A DNA stretch of 64,000 nucleotides, taken from assembly GCA_020746105.1 (NCBI GenBank), contig CM036632.1, forward strand, positions 5,518,001 through 5,582,000. Direction: 5' to 3'. Both the position numbers and the translations under genes were made by a program. A model generated the notes under the pieces. It ran no database searches, had not been told where the DNA came from, and worked only from the letters and a program-made list of their open reading frames with translations. This document shows positions 35,110 through 47,300 of this stretch, piece after piece. The stretch is from Trogon surrucura (taxonomy: Eukaryota > Chordata > Aves > Trogoniformes > Trogonidae). The first letter of the stretch is position 1, and every line of letters starts with the position of its first letter.

Positions 35110-38100
35110 CTTTGCAAGTGTGCTTGGTGCCGCTTGAATCCTGGCCCTAATTAAAAAGCCTGCGGGTCCCAGCGAGCACAGCGAGAACATCGTGTACAGA
35201 TATAAAGCTAACACTAGGCAGCGAAAAGTCTTGACGTTCCTCTGATGTGAAACGAGAAGAGAAGGAATAAAAGAGCTTGCAAATCCAGGCAGAAATCATT
35301 AGGAGAGTGAGTGAGGGTACTCATAAAAGCACTTGTCTCAGTAAAAAGCTGAAGGAAGAATTAGAGATGATAAAGGAGAAGCCCTGGTGCGAGTGATGGG
35401 ATAACGAAGTGGTCGGTAGTATGCCAGTGAAAGTCCAGAGATCATAGGGGTCATTTGGGTTTCAAAAAACACATGTATTGCTTCCACCAGAACTTGCTGT
35501 TACAAACCAGGTGGTAGGACCATTACAGTGTGAGAGCATTAACCCGCCTTGCTTCCCTGCTTTCCGCAGTTCTCACTGCCGAGCCCTTTGCTTCCACCAG
35601 TTTTGGAATAAATCACCAGCCAACCTATTGATTGCATCTATCGCAGTGTTTTATATACTTTATTTATGTGCGTACGCTTTTAATGATGCTACCGCTCTGA
35701 CAACTCACTAATATGACACAGCTTTATGGGTGGCATTGCTAATACTTTAGCAGTCAAAGGGTAGCTGCTATTATTAACCACACTAGTACTGGCTCTTGTA
35801 TGAAAAATAAGCGAAGATAGATGCTTTATCCAGAAAGATCAGAGTCTAAAGGCAAAACCAGGCGGAGTGTTGAAGGAAGGAACAGCACGTGAGCAAGCGG
35901 ACTAGGTGGCAGTTGGCACGGTGTCATGAGTTTGCACGTGTGGCTGTTGGTTCGTTTGGTTTGTTAATTGGCAGTACAGTAGGTCGAAGGGGACAGCAGG
36001 AACCTGGCAGCAAGCGAGAGGAAGAGGGACAGGGCTGGCTCGTCACCTTCCCGCCTTGATCGACCGCCAGGCTTTTGTAGCTCTCTCTGCAGGAGGGTGT
36101 CTGGAAATATTTGAAAGGAGGATGTGTTAATGTCTGCGTGGATTGCTCCCAAAAGTAGCATGGGAGGGCTCAAGGGTGAACGTGGCTTCTGGGCTTGAGA
36201 GCCACGAACCTTCCCTCGCAGAGCTCGCCGTGTCTGGCTGCTGAGGAGAACCTGCCATAAGGAAGGGCCGTGTAACGGAAAACCGTGATGGCAAAGAGAA
36301 ACGAGTGAACTTTTCGACACCTGGAAAGGTGGGTGAGGAGACAGAGAAACAGCAGGAAGGGGATTTTGAAGTTAGTGGGTGAACTGAGCTATGCTGAGGA
36401 TGCACAGCCATGAATTCACGCGACATGGACATAATTATTATAGTCAAGATCAGAGAGGAGGCGCTGTCTAAACTCATTTCTTTCTGCTGCATTTCTCATT
36501 TAGATACATTTTTTTATCTAATGGATCTTTGCGCAGCCAAGCTTGGGAATGAGACTAGTCCTGTTTGCTGTGGTAGGAGCAGCGAATAGGGCAGAGTGAT
36601 GAATATCAGCTTCTAGAAGCAAATTGTTTTTCTTGCTCCTACTGCTGCTTTGCGGAGGGACTGGGGCATATATCTCATTTTAGAAATCTCGCTCTGTGAC
36701 TGTCATGTTTCTTCGAAAGGACAGTAGGGAGGATAAATTCATGGGATGAAGGGAGATTATGTCTGTGGGTGACACTGTCTCATCTGACTATGCATTCGTC
36801 CTGTGCTCATCACCATCCATGTTGTGCGGAGATGTTCTGCCTGGAGATTGGTGTCAGCATCTCCTCTGATGGAGTATTAGTAGTTTCCAAAGCCTTAGTA
36901 GGCTACCTAATAAAAGTAGTAAGTGCCTTGGTGCCTCGCTGCGTGGCTGCAAGATTCATTGCTACAAGCAGTAGAAAGGCAACTGGGGAGGTAGAGGGGT
37001 TGCTCAAAGAAATTTGAATATCACACAGGTCCCAATGTTCCAGCTCATCCTTACCAAAGGAGTTATCAAATTAGAAGAGCCGATGGAAACTGAGAGAAGG
37101 TGTTATCAACACTGTTATAGTGAAGCCTGTGCCAGCACTTTTCATAAAAGCCTTCTGTTTCAAATGACTATAAATAGTTGGTTAAACGCACATAAATAGA
37201 TCCTACCTGGGGGTAAATACTTGACTTTGAAGTGAGCAGACAGCTGCTTCTCACTTTTAACCTACATAAAATGAGGGACAGCGGTATTGCCAGATACGAG
37301 TGTTGAAAATTGTAAATGCGATGTAAAAATAACAATATGCTTTGAGATAATTTTATTTGCCATCTGGTTTTGAGCTGTCTGTTATACTTGCATCATGTTT
37401 TCTCTGCAACTGTGAAGTTCCTTTATTTTGAAACAAAAACAAAGATTGCCATCTAGTACCTTGACTTCAGGTTATGGAAATTTAAGAAAAGTTTTTAATC
37501 AAATCAAGCCTTGCGAAGCTTGTCATAAAGGGAGGAATGCTGGCAATGCTGGGGCAATTTGGAGAAGTTCATGAATCTATTTTAGTTTTATGTAAAAACA
37601 GATTAACCAAACAGACTTAATGAATGCAGAAGACATCTCCATGCATTCACAATGAACTTTTGCAGGTAGGCACTTTGAAATTAGAAGGTGTTAAGTTAAA
37701 GCACGCATATAACCTCTTTGGTTATACCCTAGAGAATTAACTTTCTACACCCTTAGAGACATTCGCTACACTCTTGTAGCCACGTGTAGCCTAAATAATC
37801 TGTGGGTTTGTGATTAAAGCTGTTCTAATATTTCTTTTCCTTGGGTTCTTAATATTTAATATTCTTGTGTCAGACTTGTTTTTTATGGGGGAGGAGGGGG
37901 GAACCAAAACCAGCAAACGGAAGCTGACATGTACAAGACTTCAGCCATAGTGAACTGGCAGAAAGACCAAAGTTCTATTATTATTTTTTAGACTTCAGCT
38001 GGTGGGCAGGCAGTTCCAGCGGAAGTAGATTTGTGCAGTTTTCCGAGGGTTGAAGCAGCTTGTAACGAGCTGTATGAACCGTTTTAAGATGGGACAAAAT

Positions 38101-41100
38101 GGTTACCTTGCTATGTAAAAATGCACTAAATTCTGGTGATATTCCCAACTCGATGGCTGAAGCAGGGTCCCACCACAGAATGAAGAGGGCTGTTGAGAGC
38201 CGTACCTCTGGAAGGTGTTTCCCAGGTGAGAAAGGAGCTGGTGACTGCAGGGTATCGCGGTGAAGGGAGATGGAAGAAAAATGTCATTTTCATATTGGGC
38301 TGAATTATCCTGCTCCTCTGGTTTGCATTTAAAATAGGCTTGGTCAAGAGGCATTTTGGGGAGAGTTGGCGGCATTTGTCCTGGGCTGGCAGAGGGACAG
38401 CATCCACCTCCCCAGCCTTTCGTGGTGCGGATCCCAGCTCGCCGAGCGATGGCAGGCGGGGATTTAGGAGAGACTTTTGCAAATGATGGAGGCTTAGTTC
38501 TGTCATGCAAGAAAGCTGCAGACCTTGGCTGCAACCAAGGCACGGGCTTGGCAGGCTGCAGACACGCCGTGTCTTTTCCCCCCGGCGCCCAGCCGAGGCA
38601 GACCCCCTCTGCCCAGCTTTGCCAGGCAGCCAGTCTGTACGTGGGGCTTGTGCCCACGCAGGGACTGCTTTGGGTTATTCATCTACTGTAACAGGCTCTG
38701 CTGCCTCCTCCCACCCCGAGCTAATCACTTTGCAAAGCTTCCAAGGTACACCAACTTTGTGTGGCAGCTAACAAGCTTAGCTGATGAGTTCTGCCATCAT
38801 CCTTCTCCAGAGCTAATCAGCTTACCCTTGCTCCGGAGCTAATGGGGCTGTGGGTCACAGCAGCACCGTGAGCTGCTTGCACACAAGTTTACCACATCCA
38901 TCTTTAATTGCATGGCTAGTGCTCTAATGGAGTTTCCTCCTGCATATGCTTCGCTTATTTTTCCAATGGTTATCACTTGTTATTTTGCAGCCAGTTCTTT
39001 TTTTTTTTTTTTTCCCTCAGACGCACAGTTCATTAAAGACTATTTTCATGCTATGGTTGAGATTTCAAATATCAGCTGCTTCCCAGTCATCCCACCCAGA
39101 CTGGGTGGTGGCCAAAATTTATTTACAAAGGGAGGATTACACTTGGGATAGCACATCTCATGAGCACTCTGTGCTTTTACCGGTGCAGCCCTGAAATATA
39201 TCAGTTCTAGCAGAGAGAAGGAATGATGTCAGCTCTCAAAAGTCGGGATTTTAGAAAGTTGAGAATGGAGGCAAGTTGAGAATGCTGCAATAGAGGTTCT
39301 GCAGGCGAAGAGTGAAGCTGCCAGCTTGTAACCCTGTCATCTTCGAGTGCAGCAGCTGAGAGCTGCACCTGCGCCTGCATCCCTCTACTAATTTGAAGTG
39401 GCTTTACAATCATTTTACTAGGGGAAGAAGAAAAAAGTGTTTTATCCTTTTCACTCACTATGTGGAAAGCAGGTGGAGAAAAGTGACTGACAAAGAAATG
39501 CTGATTGTACATATTAGAAAACGCTGACTCCGCATTTGGTGAGCAACCCAACACTAAATAGAATTTTTTCACCTTGTATTTCCCAGCTTTTATAATGGCA
39601 GGGCATGGGAGCAGGTAAGAAGTCTGCCTCAAACGTTGTGTTGAGTTTGCAGTGTGTCGCTGGCTTGGCAGCGTCCCAGAGTTAAGGTGCGCTGTGACGG
39701 GAAGGGTTTTACGAAGTTACCCGATGAAAGCAGTTGCGCGTTTCCTCCCTTTGGCCGTGGCAGTGGGGAGGGCAGGGACAGGGCAACCTGGTCCTGCCCT
39801 GCCCTCAAAGGAGAGCAGGAGCACAACAGACAAGACCTTACCCAGAAAGAGTAACTCGGGGTGTTTTCACCATCTGAGCTGCCAGCTGTGAGTGCTGCCA
39901 CAGAAGTTCTCGACTTGGGAAAGCGTGATGGGACGCTGATCAGTTACGGCATTGTTAATAATGTGATTAAATGGAGGTTTCTTTTGACCGCATCCCGTTC
40001 TTGAAAGCAAAATGGAAATGGCAAAAATGCCATTTAGGAAATGGGATGTTGTGGTCTGTTCTAATTTTCATTAAAGTCTGTGCTTCTGCTTCCCTGCAGC
40101 AGTGGTTTCACAGGTTAAGTAACACATATGTTGCATGAAAATTAAAGTCCTTAAATTTTATTTTTTCAGTTGAGTTCTCTCCTGCCCTCCTCTTCCAGAA
40201 CAGATAGCAGTGCTCTTTCTTCCTTTATTATAATCTCAATATTTTATAGACTTCTTTTATGAGCCTCTTGGGTTTTTTTCCCTTCATACAGTTTTCTCAG
40301 CATTTCAGGGTTTTTTTATGAAAGTCTCTTTCTTTCCTTTCTCTAGTGCTTTTCAATACTCTCCTAGGCCTATCTTAAATATTTCAGATAAGCATAAGCT
40401 ACCAATTAAAAAGGTTGCATTATTGTATATTCCAGCCTGATCCTTGTTTTCTGTTGACTACTGTCCAGTACTTTATCCAATAATTTTTTTAACTCTTGGA
40501 AAGAGCACTACCAAATCACAGACTTGCGATTATCCTCTGCCCTGAGCCACGTCAAATTATTTCCCTTCCGTATTATACTGCCACAGAGGATTTGCTCATG
40601 TATTTAATAATTTTTTCCTTGCTCGTTTTGCTAGCACGAGGCATGTCTTGCCAGCCCAAATCAGTAAGCTCCTTTTCGAGCCTTGATTTTGAAGAGGCGT
40701 TTACCAAAAAAAAAAACAGTGTTTTGCCTTGCCTAGGAATCCTTTGATTTGAAGGCAAATTGTACACATGTAGGAAGGAATCCTTCGTGCTGTCTGGCAA
40801 AATGAATTGGAATAAAAGCACTTTGGGGCACCTTTAGACAATTCAGATGGAGTTGCTGTGAAGCCTCAGTGAATATGTTTGAGGAGGCTCTGCCTGAGCC
40901 AGACCATGGGAACCTAGGATTTGATTTTTCTCTTTAAAAAATAGCTGACATGCTTCTGCCTGCCCATAGGAATGTGCCAGAACTGGGGTGTCCTCGCTGC
41001 AGGAGAGCTGTTCCTCCTGCTTACAGTGACTTCTAGAAACCCAAATGTTCTTTGGAGCAGAAGCCAAGTCCAAAAGACCCAAAGAGGGATCCTGATCACC

Positions 41101-42045
41101 CTCCTGGAGGAGATACGTATAGGGCTTGCTTTCCTTTCATCCTGTGCATAAGAACTATTACATTTTTTGTAAAATACGTCACTGAGACCAGCAAAAGTTG
41201 AGCAGCTCTTCAGAGCAGTTCAGTTCAAAAGCAGGTTGGCCTGGCCACCAACCCAGCGGGCTGCGCAGCACAGTGTCTGCGGTGGGCTCCGTACGTTCTG
41301 CGCGGAGATACCGAGGCGAGGGGTTGGCTCTCGGCCACGTCAACAGATTGCTCCTATTTTGCAGACTGAAGTCATGTCTGAAATAAATGCATGCGCTCGC
41401 TGCTGTGCATCCTGCACAGAGCAGCTAAGGAGCTGGCTGGAGACAAACGTTTTGGGCTGGAAATTTCTGATCTTGTCTTGCAGAGACGGATTGAAAGCTC
41501 TGGGGTAAATTGTTCCCCTCCCATTAGAACGTCATTAGCGACTGCAGACTTCCGTGTGCCTATAGCTTTGGTGTGACAGTACAACCATCATCAAGTGTTC
41601 TAATAAATCCGATCCTTTAGCTGGGACACTAAGTACAGATACTTAGAGCATGACCATTTACTCATGGCGAGTGTCTGACCCTACCTTAACATCTGGATCA
41701 AACGTTCACAGGCAGCGAGAAAGAGAACTGAGAAGCACAGTTCCTATCCTGACTTTGTGTTTCTCTCTCTGCTTCATCTCTGAGCTGTTTTCTTAGAGTT
41801 TGACACCTACTCCATCAAAGGTCCTGTTTTGCAGACCTGCTAGTAGCTGATTGCTGGTGGGGAACATGCTCGGAGATGTTTGCCGGGCTCGGCATGGGGG
41901 GGTCCCTGGTGCTTGTGTTCCTTGATCTATAAAACCAGCAGTGAAAGGCTGGGGCTGGGGGTGGCTTGCGTAGCGTGCGAGTGTAATTAAGAAGATCAAC
42001 TATGCCAGTTTTCTGACTCCCCTCTGCTCGTGTTAGGAACAATAG
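35110..42045. other. intron sequence without recognisable gene
   Basis: Holds a moderately CpG-rich patch near 38360-38610 with overlapping open frames on both strands (184 codons -, 38103-38657), a T16 run at 38998-39013 and three GAGCTAAT motifs near 38718-38843. A G-rich patch occurs at 37886-37901. AT-rich sequence at 37300-37700 shows no clear structure. No gene was recognised. Confidence 0.55.
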
Positions 42046-42047
42046 CG

Positions 42048-42182
42048 CTAAATGATGATTGTAATTCATTACAAATGCACCCTAATTAAATTACCCATCA
42101 GTAGCTGCGAAATTAATGATACCAACCCGGGTTAGAACATGATTAAAGTTAGGCTTGTCACATTTTTCAGTTATTATATGGA
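42048..42182. promoter_or_regulatory. AT-rich block, possible conserved non-coding element
   Basis: gatgattgtaattcattac, accctaattaaattaccc and gcgaaattaatgatacc give a dense series of TAAT/ATTA cores without simple repetition. This is the strongest block of its type here by motif density. Function inferred only. Confidence 0.35.
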
Positions 42183-43475
42183 AGTTCACGGTGGGGAGGG
42201 ATGGGGCAGAGTGCGAAGTGTGATTAGATGGTGCTCCAGAAGACAGCTGGGGCAGCTGAAGGCTGCTGCTAACAGTGCTTCTTGGTGAAAAACCCAGGTT
42301 TTCCTTGGATCTGTTGATGGGTGTGCTTGGCTGTACTTTTGTTGGGGAAGGTTGTTAATCCCTTTGTAAGATGGGCAGGAGAGTCAAGTAGGGAGTCTGG
42401 TGCAGCAAGGAACTGAGCCTCGATCTCCCAAACTTAAGCTTAACTCTCAATTTAGCTTGCTGACTTGTCATGCCTTTCTTCTTTTTATATTTCTGCTTGC
42501 AGAATAGCATCTGATCTTTCTTAAAAGCACCTATAAAAATAGTGGGGAAAGGCGATGACACGAGAGATAGTATCAAATACAGCAGAGCATCAGTCTCTCT
42601 CCCCTTCCTTAGAGAAATTTTACACTGCAAATGCTTTTCAACAGCAAATGTTTGCAAGGGGAAGACAACTCAACAACATATCCTTGCCTCCAGTGGGTGC
42701 AAAGTACAAAATTCAGGACATTCTGTAACAAGACACAAAACCAAAGCACAAGCTTGCTTGACTGTGCAGCATTAGGAATTGTGCTGCCTCTGTGCTGCTG
42801 GTGAGAGAACCTCTGAAGGTGTTCCCAGCACCCACGTGAGGTGGAACAAGAAGGAAATAAGGGATGCCTCGGCGTAAGGACTGTCTCTGAACACCCTAGA
42901 ATAGATTGTCTATGCTTGGCATCAGCTCTTCTGTCATTACCTGGTAAGTGAGCAAGGAGGAATTTTTGCAAAGCAATTTAATTTTTTGATATTGTACGTC
43001 CTGTCCTTAAATGCCTTTGCTGATTGGATTGCCGGGGCCAGTCCAGAAATGGACACCGTTCACCAGTGGAGGCTGGACTTCTAATAGGGCTTCTCAGTCT
43101 CTTTGAGAAGCAAATCTTGGATGCCACAAGTAGAGATAAATGGAGCAGTGTGGTCAACGTGTCCTTTATGTCAGTGGAACGGACCTCATTAAAACACTGG
43201 ACACAAAGCCTTAGGGCTGGGACAGCAGAAACAACTGGGAGTTCCTGCAAATGAGAATGACCGGTGCTCAAATAAGATAGTTGCGTGTGTCAGAAAGGAG
43301 GCATCTTTGTCCTTGCCATTGTGCCCTGACAAATTGTTTCCATTGCTGGATGCCTGGTGGGACCAGGGCTGGTGAAACAGGAGGGCACAGCAGCGGGTGC
43401 AGGTGGAGCGGGTGCTGTGGGGTCAGGCGGCTCGTCTCCTCCCGGTCCCTGGAGTCTCCGACAGTGTTGGGGCAG

Positions 43476-43505
43476 GCAGATGGCACTTACTAGCTGTGCA
43501 AACTT
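43476..43505 (+). repeat. possible MIR core fragment
   Basis: ggcacttactagctgtgcaa matches the most conserved part of the MIR core (cacttactagctgtgtgacc). The flanks do not clearly continue, so it may be a fragment or a coincidence. Confidence 0.35.
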
Positions 43506-43824
43506 AATTAGTTCACATCAGTGTTACTGGAAGACATTCCTCTGGAGAATGGATAGTTACCAAAAGGTTCAAGCCCTGCCTGGAGAAAGGCAGATATTAA
43601 TATTGAATGTAGTCGTTTCTGGGTTTGGATGACCTTGCTTCTCTTGATAAAATGATGCGTTTTCCAGGTTTTTGCATGTTCTCTTTAGCAATGCTTTTGC
43701 TCGTAATATTGAAATGATTTCCCCTGAGGAGGGTAGGGACAAATAACCTTAAAGAGTTTTCCTCCATAAAATTGTCTGCCAAAACCGTCTCTCGCTATGT
43801 TGTAACGCGCGTGTTTTAGAGGCA

Positions 43825-44210
43825 GAGATAAAAGGCCAGCAGCCAGCCCTTGTGCTACAGGCATCGCTGGATCCAGGAGAGAGCCGATACGGATTGCTGT
43901 CCTCTGAATTTCCAGATTCTGCACAAATTAGCGCAGGGATCTCCTCTCCAGGACAGCAGCCTGATGCTGGCTGTCAGATCAGTGGGTGCCTCTCGCGCAG
44001 ACCCGGCACAGTCCGTCAGCTCTGGGAAGGTGGAGGCATCGCCTGCAGCGTTCGCCGTCCTGGGAGCATCTCAGCTTTCTCTCGGAGAGCTCAGAGCTGC
44101 TTCCCACAGCCCATCGACATGTACATACCTGTGTGAAGGAGAGCAACCAGCCGGCTCAGCCGTCAGAGGGGCCTCACTCGCAAATTTTAGATAATGCAAG
44201 CAGATTCTAG
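43825..44210 (+). other. GC-rich open segment behind a TATA-like motif
   Basis: gagataaaaggccagc at 43825-43840 resembles a TATA box. Two overlapping plus-strand frames behind it stay open for 114 and 94 codons without an ATG at their heads. The peptides are Ser/Gly-rich and unrecognised. No donor or polyadenylation signal fits neatly. Probably chance, kept because of the TATA-like motif. Confidence 0.15.
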
Positions 44211-44342
44211 TGACTAATATCAAAGTTTTCTGGCCTAGTTCTTTCTCTCCAGAGGGTTTTCTGACCTGGCTGTGTAGCCTTGAAGCTGCATATTGCTATG
44301 CTTGTTATTGCCTGATGAAGCTAAATGTGGTTTTCCTTTTTC

Positions 44343-44357
44343 TTTTTTTTTTTTTTT
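44343..44357. repeat. T15 homopolymer
   Basis: Uninterrupted T run after a T/C-rich lead-in. Simple repeat. Confidence 0.85.
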
Positions 44358-44359
44358 GG

Positions 44360-47300
44360 CAAATGTTTAGACATGTTTTTATTTAGGGTACAACCCTTTT
44401 TGTCTTCTTGGTTTTGCCTTTCCCAACGAGCTCCTGAAGATAAAGTGTTTAGGATTCAGGGGAATAGCTGACTCACACGGGCAGGGGCTGAGATTTTCTT
44501 TTATAATTGATCCTGTGAAAGGGGAATTTTCCTTTAGGCATTGCAGAGAAATAGTTGTGCTGGTTCGGACACAATCACGAGGGGATGTCAGTAGGAAGGA
44601 GATGTCCTTTAACCGAGGAGATGGGGTGAAACTGGGGAGTTTCAATGGTGCTATAGATCAGTGGTTTGGATCCAGCCTGTGCAGACAGAGATTAGAAGTC
44701 ATTACTTCCTGCCCTCTTGGTCAGTGACCCACATGAAATGAGTTTGGGTTTAGTCCAGTTCTCTGCAGATAAGCTGATTGCAGAAAGGAATCAACATATC
44801 TGGCATGAACAGGCACCCTAACCAGCTGCCTCAGCACAGGCCAAGGATACAAAGATGTCGAGGAGACCAAGCTGCAGTTGCCTGAAGCCTAGGTCAAGGG
44901 TTTTGCCATAATGTGCTGCCTTGGAGCATCTTGTGCCTTCTCCATGGTCCTTCTCTACCTTCTGCATTTCCAGGCTTCTGGCTGGTTCTTTGATGCACCC
45001 ACAAGTTGGAGGGGGCAAAAGCTGAAGGATTTTGAGCTCACGTTGTGGTGCGGAGCCTACCTTTATAGTGAAATGAAATGCATATTAACAGGGATCGTGT
45101 CTCTTGAGGTCGTGTTCATTTACCTCCCTAGAGCTGCCTCCTTTCATGCACGTGGCACACTAAAGGTGTGGCTCTGAGATCAGCCCTTGGCCACCTTTCT
45201 CAAAAGCAGGAGCAGCTGAGGCAGAGTGAAGCCAGCTCCATCACCCGGAGCTCTCCCATTGCCCGCTGTTTAGCCAGGGCTCTGCAGCCTTGCAGGGAGA
45301 TTGCTGCTTCCTCCAAACTGCAGCCACGAGCAGGAGATGTCCAGCGGACCACAAGAGCTGAGCAGCACATTATGAGGACTGAGTCTTTCAAAGCCTCTCC
45401 GATGTGGAGATGTTTCTTTCAGAATAAGTAAGTACATCTCTGATTCCAGTTATGCATATTCCAGGCTGATTAGTAATCTGAGCTGGCAGCAACACATGGC
45501 ATTGCCTCGCTCTTTCCAGAGACTGATCTTTCCAGGATAGAGCTGAAGTGGTTTCTGTCGAAGCAGCGTTGAGGGGACTGAGGAGTGGTGAGTGTGTAGA
45601 TGCTGCCGCCTCCCCACCGTACGTGCCTGCAGTCCTGCCAGCTCATGAGTGAAGTTTCTTGATTACGTAGCCTGTGATCAGAGTGGTCAGCAGATGGGCC
45701 CCAACTCCAGCCTGATTAGTCCTGTTCAGTCGGCACGGCTAAGGCAAAGTTGCTTCATGTCTCATCCCATATGGTGGCTCCTACTGCCACTGTTCTTGTG
45801 GGAAAAGCTGTGAGCAGGCTCCTGGTCTCAAGTCCAGCCTCTGTTTTCCCCTTGCTGAGCAAAAGAGAGTGCTGGAAACACCAGTGTTTTAGCCAGGTGT
45901 GTGTTTGCACCCAAGGTGTGACACTGAGCTGATAGCTGGGGGCTGACACTGCTTCATCCCAGTGGACGCTCCCGTGTCACTTGGCTGGGGCAGGCTCCTG
46001 GGGGGAGTGAACTGGTCCAGTGCTCTGCAGATGTCTGGGGGTCAGGCCTTGCCTGAGGTCTGTGAGCAAAAAAAATAAAATAGCTTAATAAAAATTACTT
46101 CTGAGCAGAATGGTCAGTCAGTGGTTGATGAAGGAATGGAGGGATTGAACTGAGGCAATTTGGTAAAATCCAACCTTTTCTTCACGTTTTCTGTTGGAAG
46201 CTGTCACTTGGGATTAATCCTCTCTATGTAACATAGATTCTTACACTTTTCTCGACCACAGCAACAGGTTGAGAAACTTGGTTTGATAAAATTTTCCGGT
46301 GTAGGTTGCCAGCAGCACAACAGGCTCCTGGGGAAGGTCCAAAGAGTGCCTGGAGTTGGTGGATCCCACCCTATGGGGGATGTGGGGAGAGGGGATGTAA
46401 AATTGGAGACTCTAGGTTCAGGCTTTTTCTAATGACCGCCTGTGATCCGTGCAGGTAATACACACAAAACTTCTGGACATCATCCCTGCATCACCTTTTA
46501 TTCCAAGAACATCCTAAACACATCCCTGGCACAGCCAGCCCTGGTGGTGGGTCCAGCCTCGCAGCCTTCACCATTGCTGGGTTGTTCTCTCCAGCTCACC
46601 GCACTGGTTTTCTCCTTGTATCCTCTTACGGTGCTTCAGCAGTGGGAAATGAAGAAGGTCCTCCTGCGCTGCTCAAATGCTCCCATTAATCACCTGTGGC
46701 AGTTTGTGCCTCTTATTAGTTTGGAAATGCAGAAAAAGGCCGAAGGGTTGGCACAGTCTGTTGAGGTGGAGCATGTCTCAGTCTGCTGAAGGGGAGCTGG
46801 CTCAAAAGTAGCTGGTTTTGTTTGTCTTCACAGTTGTTACCACACGTTCTTGATGATCACATAAATGAGATCTGAGTGGATCCAATTTCTGTTTTTTCCC
46901 TCCTCTATGATTCTGCGCTTATTAGCCCTGACAGTTATTTATTTGTCCTTAGTTGTAGGCTGAGGCAGATGTATGGAGAATGTGGGAAGCATGTCTTTTC
47001 TAATTAGACCACAGTCTGTTGTCTGTCTGCCTTATGGGCAGGACACGGCATGCTGTTTTGCGGAGTTTATAATAGCAGGGAGCCCTGGATGCAGGAGGTC
47101 ACACTGGACTTGTTTCTGAGAGGTTTTACGGCAGCAACTCACAACATCAGTGTTCCTGAGACTAAGCAGGAAACAAAACCTATGGACTTTGTTCTCTTCT
47201 TGTTTCCCACAGTGAGCTATTTAAATTAGGTTGGAGCACGGTGAGGTGCGATAGGGACTGAGAGCAACCCACCATGTCCAGGTAGACTTGGCTTTTGCAG

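Noticed and set aside
35485..35603. ttgcttccaccag repeated about 110 bases apart
   Set aside because: A 13-base repeat in 64 kb with no wider similarity is not significant.
38103..38657. 184-codon open frame on the - strand
   Set aside because: Lies in GC-rich sequence open on both strands; no domain recognised.
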